Part shown: one piece after another, positions 1 through 12,100 of the stretch | Layout of the letters: each line of letters begins with the position of its first letter | How positions within the stretch are numbered: the first letter of the stretch is position 1 | DNA from: Paratinospora sagittata | Lineage: Eukaryota; Streptophyta; Magnoliopsida; Ranunculales; Menispermaceae | Length of the DNA stretch: 64,000 nucleotides | NCBI GenBank assembly: GCA_035771175.1 | Contig: CM069607.1 | Span: forward strand, 17,244,001 to 17,308,000 | Direction of reading: 5' to 3' | The notes under the pieces: generated by a model | What the model was told of the DNA's origin: nothing | The model's database searches: none | The model's input: the letters and a program-made list of their open reading frames with translations, nothing else | Made by a program: the position numbers and the translations under genes

Positions 1-124
1 GAATTCACTGGAAACTTCACCAGCATCGCTTCTCAGTGTCTTCAAAAGCTTCCTGCTAGCAACAACAAGTTCACTTACAACTGCGATGGGCATACTTTTA
101 ATTATCTTGTTGAAGATGGTTTCA
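1..124 (+). CDS. VAMP72: VAMP72 exon (5' partial), longin domain
   Basis: Frame 1 reads from [18 protein letters not shown] to LVEDGF and stops at a GTAAGT donor (125-130), leaving one base of a split codon (phase 1). The split Thr codon is completed at 14169. The residues match the middle of the longin domain of plant VAMP72 proteins. The start codon is outside the window. Confidence 0.95.
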
Positions 125-3100
125 GTAAGTCATCTTTCGATCTCGATTTCTTTTTTTTTTTTTTTTTTTTTCCGATTTGGTTCTTTGTTTTGGATTTGCC
201 CTCTGCCTGATTTGACCCTGTTTTTGTGCCATGGTGCTCTTCTCTTCCGTCTCTATGCACTATCTCTTTGATTTAATTGTTGAAGTGGTTTCTTTCGATG
301 AATTTTCTTTTTATATGCTTGTGTATTTCGATTAAGCATGTGTTATAACTTAAAAAGCAATTCTTTTTTGTTATTTGACTATCTATCTTTGCTAGTTATT
401 CGTGCCAATCGAGAATATTTGAGAAGTGTATGGCAACCTAGGGCATAGTGTCAGATAGACCAGATCGGATCACAGTAGTCTTTTATCGTTTATGGTAGTC
501 TTTTATAGTTTCTGGATCTCTGTTATCAGTTTATTTAAGTTGGTTTAGAAGAAAAATTGAACTTGGAAATAATAACTGTGAATCATGAGTGAACCAAACA
601 ATATTGTTAGCATCATGTGTAGATGGCAGATCAAAAGTAGCATATTGCTAGTGTCTCAAATAGTTAATTCGTTCTTGGCTGTCTCAAAGTTTGCCTTTGG
701 TCAGTTTGGTTGTTCTACTAAACTAAACACTTGCATTCCTTTTAATTTTTAAAGCTCCTTACTTTTCATCTTCAACTTCTTTTTCTCATAGTTCTAGTAA
801 AAGCCAATTCGTTGATTTGCTACATATCTTCTGGAACTAAAGAACCTAAACGCTTCAAGCTTTTTCTTGAGTTGGTCAAGTTAAATTTATTTGATTTTAA
901 ACATGTTGCCAAACTAAATGATACAAAAATATTCTAAAACCCTAAACACCAAATGATAAAATTAGAAGTTGACATATTCAAGAAATTGTATGCGTAGCTT
1001 AATTGAAGAAGGAAATGAGAGAGAATCAATTAAGATGGTTTGGACACATAAAAGAAAGGTTATTAGATGTGAGAGTTTGGAAGAATGACCTAGTATAAGT
1101 ATCGACTTAATGATAGGGATAAATGAAGACTTAAATACATCAGTAGAGATAATTAATAAAGGTATAACTACTTGTAGTATATTTGTCGATTTAGCTCTTG
1201 ATAAAAAATAGTGAAAGCAGTAGATTCATTTAGCTGATCCCATGTAGTAGGTAAAATGATTTAATTCCAAGTTTTAATTAGTGGTGTAATACCCTCAAAC
1301 TAAACCAACTTCACACCATATGATCACTTACTAAAAATTCAAAGGACATAAATGTCAATATTCCAAAAGATCAAGGACATTTCTTGAAAAATGATGTAAG
1401 TGTGAATATCCCAAAAGATCAAGGCATTTAAGGAAAAAAGACATAAATGTCAAAATCTCAAAAGATCAAGGACATTTCGAAAAAAGGACGTAAACGTCAA
1501 TATTCCAAAAGATCAAGGCATTTAAGAAAAGGACAAAAATGTAAATACGCAAAAAGTTCAAGGAAATTTTGGAAAAAACCCAAAATAACCACCCTTATAA
1601 ATAGAGGTGGTGGGGGTGAGGATGAAACCATCCATTTCTTGTTTTCTTTTCTCTCTCCTTTTAAAAGTTGAGGATATTCAGAGATTCTGCCAAAAAGATG
1701 ATAGCAACTTAGAAAAGGATATTCTGCCTAGAAAGCGATAGGACCTGGGAAGGAACCTGTGGTTTGCATTTCTTATGCTTTTTATTGGGTTTATAATAGT
1801 CCTGCATTATTTTGGTTCCTTGCACACTGTTTTATCACTATTGATATTTTGGGTATGTTGACCCTTGCTGGATTGCTAAATGCAACGTGGTGAGATTCCG
1901 GTGAAGTTTCTCAAAGTTTTGTTACTTATGTTAGCAATGCTATCTTGTTGCTTTGTATGCTCACTTTGCTGGATTGCTTAGTTTTAGCCTTAATATTTCT
2001 CGAATATATTTGCTCTAATAACTGATATAAGAAGTGGTGAACCTACTGGGGGACCCACTGAGCTTTTGCTCATCCTTCCATTTCTATTTCCAGGAAATTA
2101 GTACGGATAGTGGTGATGCTAGCAGGATGATGGTGGTGGTGATGTCTTGAGTGTTGGAGTTTATTTTGCAAGATTTGAAGTTGGTGTAGCTAAGAAGAAA
2201 GTTTGATGTTCTATAGTTTTTATAGTAGTGAGGCGGAGGCCATGACTTTTTGGTTGTAAAAATAGGTCATGACATCCGTATTAATATGTAGAAGATAGCT
2301 AGGTAATCACGTTGTTAAGCATGATCTGTCCATATGTCAAAATATGTTGTATATAAATAAAACACTGTCTTGTAAACATGAACTATGACATCTAAAAACT
2401 TATCAAGTTATTATGTAAAATATTTAAATATCGGTTTAATAAAATAAATGAACTTTATTTAAAAATTTTGACCATGTTTTGGTGTAGTGAGAATAAGTTT
2501 GTAACTTCTAAATTCTCTGAACTCTATTATTGTACTATTCTGTGATTCTTTTCAAAAAGTTGGAAAGATGAGAATTTGGGGTGCTACAACTTTAGTGGTA
2601 TCAGAGCGGTGGTTCTAGGACTAATGAAACTTAGATTGAAATTTAGGTTGGTATTAAAAGATTAATAAAATCTGTAGAAAAAATAAACAAAAGGATAAAT
2701 TTTATTGGAAAAAACTTGTATTTAATATTAAGTAAGTTGGCAAAGGAAATATAAAAACTAGGATGAGATTGGAGTGGAATAATAGACAAATAGAAGAGAG
2801 TAAGTAGAAAAAAAAAATGTAGCTAATGTGGTGGGCTAAATAGCCAGCCACGTTGAGGCGTGCAATGATCATTGCAAGCCTTAACGTGGCTGGTGTAAAC
2901 TGGCTAAAGGCCGGTAAAATTCCGGCCAAAGGCCCGATCCGGCCTTGTGGCCGGACAAGACATACGTATTAGCCAATAGACATGAAGAGAATAAATAGAG
3001 GTCCAAGCCCTCATATCCAATTATCCTAGTCACAATCAAATGATTTATTTTCCTTGTTCCATTTTTCTTTTTGACATCATCCCATTCTAAACATATAAGA

Positions 3101-6100
3101 TCTTGATTCATGGTTTGAATCGAATAAGCCACCTTCCATTACTAAAAGGAATGTTATTACCTAAAAATTGTTGGGACAAATTGTACTGATGTGGAGATAA
3201 TGAAAGAACGATAATCTATGACTTCGAGGCACGTACTAAAAGCAATATTTCTCCCCTTCCAGTAGAACTGTGAGAACATAGTGTGGTATGTTGAAAATCA
3301 CCTTCAAGAGACAAAGATGCATCTCTCAATGGTGTCGGATATGGATTGTGTTCGCTCCAACTCAACCATGAACATTCTAAAGTTGATGATATTAAAAGGA
3401 AAAATTTACTAGAAGAGAAGGTATTGTTTTCAAAACGGATTTCGAGAAGGCTTATGATATGGTCCGATGGGATTTTTTGGACTATGTTCTTCAGATGAAA
3501 GGCTTTGGGGCGAGGTGGAGGCAATGGATTTGTAGATGTTTATCTTCAGTTTCATCCTCTGTTTTTGTTAATGGCTCGCCTAGGGGGAAGATTTGCGCCT
3601 TGAGAGGTTTAAGGCAAGGAGATCCACTTTCTCCCTTTCTTTTCATCTTAGTAGCGGATGTTCTGGGTAGTATGATGGACAGAGCTAAGGAGAACGGAGT
3701 GGTGAAGGGTTTTCTTGTTGGGAAGGACAAGGTTCAGGTGTCTCATCTCCAATTTGCTGATGACTGCCTCTTTATGGTGGAGAATGGTGGGTCTAGCCTC
3801 CTTGCCACCCTTAGGATTATTCAGGTTTTTGCTTAATCTCGGGTATGAAGCTGAATCTTAAGAAGTGCCAGGTTGCAGGAATTTGTTTGACTGAGTCTAA
3901 TCTGTCGAAGGTCGCTTTCTCGTGTGGTTGTTCGGTTGGCAACTGGCCTTTGACATATCTTGGTTTACCGCTTAGGGGAATCCGTTATCTTTGTCGTTTT
4001 GGGAACCAATCATCAATACTGTTTCTAGGAGACATGATGGGTGGAGAAGAAGTTTCCTTTCAAAAGGGGGTCGGTTAACATTAATTAAGAGAGTGTTGGA
4101 TGCTATCCCCACGTACTTTCTATCTATGTTCAAAATTCCAAAATTGGTGGCTTGGCAGATTGAGAGGTTGATGAGAAAATTCTTGTGGAAGGGAGAGATT
4201 AAAGGGGGAGGGAGTAGTTTGGTGATGGAGTGTGGTTAGTGGAAGGATTGATCAAGGGGGTTTGGGAATTGGTAATTTGGAGCTTAGGAACAGGGCTTTG
4301 GCGGGGAAGTGGTTATGGAGATTTAAAGGAAAAAGGCTCCTTGTGGGTTAAGGTGGTGGTGAGTTGTCATGGGGTTGATCAAAACTCTAGAGATGCTAGT
4401 GTGTCCACCAAATCCACTCATCGCAGTCCATGGAAATTCATCCATTCCCTTTATTCGAGCTTTTCTTCCATTACTCGCCTTAAAGTGGGTAATGGAGCTT
4501 CGATTAAAGTTTGGGAGGATTCCCGGTGTGGTACTTCCAGTTTGTGTACTTTTTCCCCATATTTATAGATTATCCACCTTGCCTAATCATCCTATTTGTG
4601 ACTTTCTTGTCATCCCCAAGAGTAGTGATAGTGATAGAACTTCTTGGTGTCTCCACCTTAGAAGGAATCCTTCGGAGCGAGAAAGTCTTGAAGCTTCCTC
4701 CCTTCTAGACATTCTTGAAGCTATTCAACTCTCTAATGAGAGTGATTGAGTGTCCTGGCCATTAGAGTCTTCGGGGGAGTTCTCCTCTAAGTCCTTGTTG
4801 CATCATTTTTGCTTTAGAAATGCTCCTATTCCAAATTTAATTCATTTCCCCCATGATTTTATATGAAAAGCCCATGTTATTTCAAAGGCCAAATTTTTGG
4901 GTTGGACTATTGCTCATGATAGGTTGAATTGTGCGGATATTCTCCAGAGACGATTCAAGAATTGGTCCCTCTCCCAATTGGTGTTGTTTATGTAAACGTA
5001 GTACAGAATCCTATCAACATATCTTTCTTGAGTGTGATTTGTCTAAAGGGGTGTGGCGTAGATGGGAAACTCTGATTCATTGCGATGGTCTTTCCAACAA
5101 TAAGTCATTATGGGCGTTTCCTGATGATCCTTTGCTTCCTAGATGACTAAGGGACTATTGGCGCGCTATTGTTTTTGCGGTAATTTGGTCTATTTGAAAA
5201 GAGTGAAGCACTCGCGTTTTTGATGATCATGAATCTGATATTGGGGTTGTTTGAGATGCTTCTTTCTTTTTAGCTTCCCTTTGGGTTAGTGCTAATAAGC
5301 TTTCAAGAGGGTATTCCTTGGGGGATTGGAATCCTATTTTGTCCAGTTTTGGTTGTTAATTCCGGATTTAGTTCTGGGTGTATTTTGCTGTGTAGTTTTT
5401 AATTAATACAGTTCTTTTTTATTCTTGTAAAAAAAAAGATATTAAAAGGAAAGATGGAACAAAGAGAATAAAACCCTTGATTGTGATTGGGATAATTAGA
5501 AACAAGGGCTTGGACCTCTATTTACATTTTTCTTCATGTCACTAGCTAATTGACGTGCCTCTTTTATTGATTTCACCTTTTAATTGATAGAGACCTATTC
5601 ATGTAAATAGGGGTGTCTATTTGTTTGAATGTACCTTTTTAATGATAGAAACGTTTTTATGTGAATAGATGTGTCTATTTTATTGAATTTACCTTTTTAT
5701 TAATTGGCACCTCTCTACCAGTGAACACATTTAGATTCAATGTATCCTAAGTAAATCATTGATCACATTCTTTCTACATAAAATATTTTCCACCAACATA
5801 GTTTAGACCTCAGTTATTCATTTGTTCATATATTTTGAATTGTTATACACAACGGGTATTAAATTATTGGCGATTGTTTGGTCAAATTTAAGTGCTAAAA
5901 TTCAGATAAAGCCTCAGGGATTGACGTATGTAACACTCATTTTTCCAAGACACGCTGACCTATAATTGGCAGTGAAGAGGAGTAGAGGACCCCCAATTAG
6001 TCCGGATTGGCTTGTCCTTATACCCGATTAAGTACTTTTAAATTGTTTTATTAGATCAATTTTATGCATTATATGAAATCTTTAATTTGCTTAGGTTTTT

Positions 6101-9100
6101 AAGGTTGTTTGCATTGCTTCATAGAGTTCTGCTTCTAGCCTCGTGGCATCATCTCAAGTGTATGGAGGGCTATATCCTTGCCCTTTTGACTATATTTTGC
6201 TAAAAGCTCAGTGGATAAGAAAGAAAGTAAAAATAAATAAATAAATGAGAGAAAGCTTTAGAAATAACTGGTTGAAGTAATAGAATTTCTCTAGTTGATA
6301 CTAGATGATTGAAATCACTAGAAGAAGGAAAAAAAAAAAAAACCATTTTATCCCTTTAGTTAATTTCAGGGAAAGTGGTAAGATACTTAGAAAACCTTGC
6401 TTATCTTTTGAAGATCATATATTCTTCTTGAAATGAAATTCATACCTACATGTCTTGAGGGTACCATGACCAGATGATCACACAGTATTCTTCCACCCAT
6501 CAAGCATTGCCAAGTAGTCAAAGAGCCCATATATATAATGGTGGAAAGGAAGAAGCGTTGAAAGGGTGTAGATGAACTTTTAATGGCATGAACATATAAT
6601 TTTACTAATTCTTTGAAACCATTTCAAGTAAAAGTTCCATAGTAATGGCTACAAAATTTTAATATTGCTTTCTTGTTGAGGCACTAGCTTGGTGTATGAC
6701 CTTTGAATGGTATGTCACACTTGTATTGGGACCCATATCTTTTCAAAATTAGGTGTGTTTAATGGAGGCTGGTGTATGAATGTCCCTTAACTGTGTAATG
6801 AATAAGTTAAAACTGTGACCGCTATTTTGTATCTGTTTAATACATTAGTGACTGTGCTGGCTTGTCTGCTTTTCACAATGTGCCACCTGCTCAAGTGGAC
6901 TCCAAAATGTCATAGATGGTATTGAAGTGGTTAAATTAGAAAATTTTGAAGTTAATCATCATAGTTAATCATCTTTTTATAGTTTATGCCCTTCTACTAG
7001 ACCTTACCTATGTCTCTTGAATGCCTGTGCTTTCCCACCCATGACTTGAGTGAAAACTATGATGAGTTGGAAACGTTGAGGTTATAGCTACTTATCTACC
7101 AACAGAGTAGGCAAGTTTTGTACTTGTTTATACCTTGTTATGAATAATTAGATCTGTTCATGACTATCTGTTTATTCAATATTTGGAACAAGAGATGCAG
7201 AGAAGAAGAAGATAAATTAAAAAATGGAGGACTTTTTAGGATTTTTAATAGTGTACAATTTGGTATTTGCCTATATATAATGTTTGATTTGGCCAATCTA
7301 CTATCGATAGCAATAGCAAATTTAGTCTTTTGCTATGCTTCTTTATTTTTGATTTCGTTGAGTGCAACAACCCGAGTTATTCAATCAAAATCAAACCATA
7401 AAATTGTAAAAGGTGGGATTGCATAAAATTAGTAAATTCAAATCCTAAGATCTTTTTTTTTTTAAAAAAAATAAAATCTTTTGATAAATTGCATAAAAAA
7501 TAAAAATAAATCTTGAAAAATTCTATAATGATGTAGCAATCATTTATATACCTATTTGGATCCAAAATGCACAGTTCAACTTCAAGGCATCAAGAATCAA
7601 GGTCATTCATGATTCATAATTTCTAATCCTGAAAAAAAAAAAAAAAGACATTTCTAGAGAGAGAAAGGTCATCATTACCCTTATCTTTCATTCCTTGCAA
7701 TTCTTCCCCTAGTTATTCTTCTTTTGGTTATGAAGTGGAGAAAGATATATTTTTTTTCTTAGCTTTTCTTCTTTTGATTTTGAGGTGGAGAAGATTCTTT
7801 TTTCTACTTGGACTGGTCTCTTCCTTTGTCATTACTCGCTAGGAGCAATGTATTTTGGACCTTCTGTGTTAACATTTCATTTTCTTCTGGTGTTTATTCT
7901 TTTTTCTACCATTTCGTGTGTTAACATTTCATTTTCTTTTTGTTCTTTCTTCTTTCCTTTTTCTTGTAACAATTTTTAGAAGAAAGTGCTAATCTTGTTT
8001 AACGTGTTTATGCGATTCATAACATATTTATATATCTTGGCAATGTTTCATTCCAAAAGCACCTCTATTAGAGCTTTCCCCACATCATTATATCTCAAGT
8101 AGTTTTTGTTGTTTTGGTGCATCATACCACAATGTTCTTAGTTAAAACATTCTTTTTACTCACCTTTACTCCCCAAATACAAAGAAATACTCAAACATGA
8201 ACCCCAAGCTTCAATTAAAAGAGCCGAAAAGGAAACCCTAAATATATATGTTGAGATTTGTTTCCTATACAAATTTATTTCCTGTATAGATTTGTTTCCT
8301 GTACAGAATTATTTCCTTAAGGATTTATTTCCTTTAAGGAATATAACAGTTACTAAAATTGTAAATGTAGCTATAAGTACATAGCCCTGTATGTCTATAT
8401 ATATGGAGTCCCTCCATTAAGACATTACACAAGAATAAATATCCTCTCTCTTCTCCCGTGGATGTAGGCCATAAAGCCGAACCACGTTACATCTTGTGTC
8501 GTTTATTATTTTATTTTTCTTAACATGGTATCAGAGACCTAGGTTTTTATTACTAGGAACTCTGTTTCGACCTTCATCGTCGAAATCATTGGTGTCGGCC
8601 TTCATTGCCGGAATCCTCCATTTGAAGTTCATAGTCTTCATCGTCTTCAACGCCTCTGAACTCAAAGTACTGTTCATCGTCTTCTTCGCGGAGATCCTCG
8701 GCTTGAAGTTCATAGTCTTCATCGTCTTCAACGCCTCTTAACTCAAAATACTGTTCATCGTCTTCTTCGCGGAGATCCTCGGCTTCCTTTATCATCGGGA
8801 CGAGATCTCTAGCCTTCATCGCCAAGAACTTCATCATCGATCACCACAACTTCTCAAAATCGCGATCCTTAAACCCTGGTTTCAGCAGATCTTCGTCTTC
8901 TTTCTTTCCTTTTTCAATCGCGATCTGGAACTGCTGCTGAATAGTCATTTAAATCGCAATTTGGATCGCCATTTCTGTCACTGTTCATCATCTCGACCGC
9001 TGTTCACTGGTTCGACCACTGTTCACTGGTTTTGATCGCTGTTCACTGTTCACTGTTTCGATCACTGTTCACTTTTAGATTTATCTTCGTCTGTAACTGT

Positions 9101-12100
9101 TTCTTCTTCTTCACATCTTTGAAGAACGACATATAAAAAAAAATGTCGGTTACTTCCGAAACAGTGCAGATAGAAGAAACAGTTGATAAAATAGAGAAAG
9201 GAGAACTACCGAACATTCAAGCCGCCTACAGACTTGATGGAAAAAATTATTTGAAGTGGTCTCAGCTGGTACGTACTTTTCTGAAGGGCAGAGGAAAACT
9301 AAGTCATCTTCTGGGCACTGGACCTACACCTGGAGATCCTAAGTTTAGAGCGTGGGATAACGAAGATGCTTCTATAATGGCATGGCTATGGAATTCAATG
9401 GCGCCAAATATTAGCGATACATGCATGTTTCTAACTACTGCCAAAGACATTTGGGATGCCGTTCATCAGTCATACTCTAAGGCTCATGATGCAGCCCAAG
9501 TGTATGAAATCAAAGTGAAAGTTGGAACAACAAAACAAGGCAACATGACAGTCACTGAATATGCCAATGTCTTGAAAACTCTCTGGCAAGAACTTGACCA
9601 TTATAGGTGTATTGAGACTAAATGCCCTACAGATGCTGTAATTTTAAAAAACTATATTGAGAAGGATCGAGTCTATGACTTCTTGGCTGGACTCAATGCA
9701 GAGTTTGATCAAGTAAGAGTTCAAACTCTCAGCAAAGAGTTACGAACTTTGAATGAGACTATCTCTGCTATCCGGACTGAAGAAAGCAGAAGAAATGTTA
9801 TGCTCACACCTCAGAAGTTGGAAGGCTCAGCTATGATCGCCAATCGGGGAAATGATCAGAGGACACACACTCCGTGCGCTGAATCATCAAAGGTCCAAAA
9901 TCGAGACAATAGGGACAATCTAAGGTGTACTTATTGTCAGAAGACTAGACATACAAGGGAGAAGTGTTGGAAACTTCATGGCAAGCCTTCAACTTCCAGT
10001 AAAGACTGGGGTTACAACGGAGGACAGCAGAAAACCAATGGCCAAACACATCTGTCTACTGAACAACAATTGCAGCCTCCCCGGTGACAGACGGATTCAG
10101 CCAAGACGATATTGAAAGATTAAAATCTTTGCTTGGCACTCTTGACAAACGCTCAGGTACCTGTTCATTGTCCCATTCAGGTAATTTTCTTATTTCTATT
10201 GGATTTAACGTCTCGGATAAATCTTTTGCTAACTCTTGGGTTATAGATTCTGGTGCTACTGATCACATGACCAATTCTCCCAATATATTTCATACCTACA
10301 ACCCATGTCCTAGTAGTCGGAAAATAGCCACAGCTGATGGATCATTAACCACAGTTGCTGGTATAGGTGATGTTCACATCAGCCCCACCCTTACACTCAG
10401 AAATGTTCTTCATGTTCCTAAACTATCTACCAATCTTGTCTCTATTAAAAAATTGACCCATGATCTGAGTTGTAATGTGACCTTCCCTACTTACTGTGCA
10501 TTTCAGGACCACGACTTGGGGACGATGATTGGACATGCTAAGGAACAGGACGGGTTGTATTACCTTGAGACACCAGTACATCCTATCAAGAGTACCACTT
10601 CATTTCTCTCTGAGCACAAACTTTTCAATAAAGAAAAGCTATGGCTCCATCATCGCTGCCTTGGCCATCCTTCTTTTCGATCTCTTAAAATCATGTTTCT
10701 TTTTTTGTTTAAATCTCTGAATGTTGAAGATTTTCATTGTGAAGTGTGTGAACTTGCGAAACACAAACGTATATCTTTTCCACTTAGCAATGACAGAAGT
10801 TCAGATCCTTTTGATCTCATTCATAGTGATATTTGGGGTCCCTCTCCAATCCCTAATGTTTCTGGAGCGCGATGGTTTGTGTCATTCATTGATGATTGTA
10901 CTAGAGTCTCGTGGATATTCTTATTAAAACAAAAATTCGATGTGAGCTTTATTCTCCCTACCTTTCATAACATGATACACACCCAGTTTGGTGCTAAAAT
11001 CAAGAGATTTCGATTTGACAATGCTCGAGACTATTTTAATCAAACATTGACCAATTACTTCCAAACTGAGGGGATCATTCATGAATCATCCTGTGTTCAC
11101 ACTCCACAACAAAATGGAGTTGCTGAAAGAAAAAATGGTCACCTACTTGATACAACCCGAGCCTTTTTATTTCAGCATAATATGCCTAAGTCCTATTGGG
11201 GGGAAGCTGTCCTTACTGCAACACATCTTATTAACCGTCTACCATTCCGGACCCTTGATTTCAAAAGTCCTATGGAAAAGCTACGTCAATTTTATCCTAA
11301 GCTTAAAATCTCCAACAATCTTATACCTAAAATATTTGGGTGTGTTTCATTTGTCCATGTTCACCAACCCAACAGGGGAAAGTTGGACCCTAGAGCTCTT
11401 AAGTGTGTTTTTGTCGGATACTCTTCCACTCAAAAGGGATATAAATGCTATCATCCGCCATCCAAGAAATTCTTTGTCTCAGCCGATGTCACTTTCTATG
11501 AACCTCAGCCCTATTTTACCGCTCCTCCTCTTCTGGGGGAGAATGTCATCATGGAAGATAAGGATCGGAACTTCCTTGATAACCCTTTTGACCTTTTGAC
11601 CCCTTTACCCTCCAACAAACCAAACCTGAATCTCCTACACCCCCTGTACCCAACGACGAACCTAAGGATCGGATGACTGGACAAGTGTACTCAAGGAATA
11701 AAGCCGCAGCTCCTGAACTGATGCAAGCTCAAGAATCTGAACCAATCCCTGAGAATGAGGTAACAAACCCTGAACCCTCCTTACAAATTTCATTAGTTCC
11801 TGAAACTAACAATGATCTTTTAGCCTCTGAACCTGACAATGACCTTCCCATTGCCATTAGAAAGGGAACAAGGGAATGCACTAAACATCCCTTGTATCCA
11901 TTATCTCATGTTGTATCCTTTGAGAAGTTCTCACAAACCCATAAGAGTTTCCTTACCAGCCTGAATAATATCCAGACTCCTACGTCATTATCCGAGGCTT
12001 TATCTAATACAAATTGGAAACAAGCTATGAATGTGGAAATGGAAGCCGTGGAGAAAAATACAACATGGGAGTTGGTAGACTTGCCTCCAAGAAAGAAACC

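Larger units (their letters stand above)
1285..2588 (+). mobile_element. Gypsy-type LTR (solo or truncated element)
   Basis: A 1.3-kb block begins TGTAATACCC and ends GTGCTACA, the TG...CA termini of an LTR. It has a TATA box (1596-1604) preceded by a tandem repeat, and is followed 7 bp later by a primer-binding site matching initiator tRNA-Met (2596-2607). The TGTAATACC start is shared with LTRs at 35574 and 60780, suggesting a related group. Only about 200 bp of internal leader survives after the binding site, so the element is 3' truncated. The 5' border is set from the termini alone; no target duplication can be checked. Confidence 0.7.
3403..5437 (+). mobile_element. 5'-truncated L1-type LINE insertion
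   Basis: A 2,035-bp body lies between exact 15-bp target duplications and ends in a poly(A) (5429-5437). These are the marks of target-primed reverse transcription. It keeps the C-terminal half of ORF2: reverse transcriptase palm to thumb, then the RNase-H-like/zf-RVT tail. Plant L1-type elements are usually around 6 kb, so over half is missing at the 5' end. It is in the sense direction of the VAMP72 intron. Confidence 0.9.

Noticed and set aside
3216..3524. Minus-strand open frame over the LINE 5' border
   Set aside because: It spans the LINE target duplication and has no similarity; it is a chance frame.
8586..8837. Acidic Asp/Glu-rich open frame on the minus strand
   Set aside because: It is the antisense reading of the 81-bp duplicated copia leader; repetitive and without a domain.
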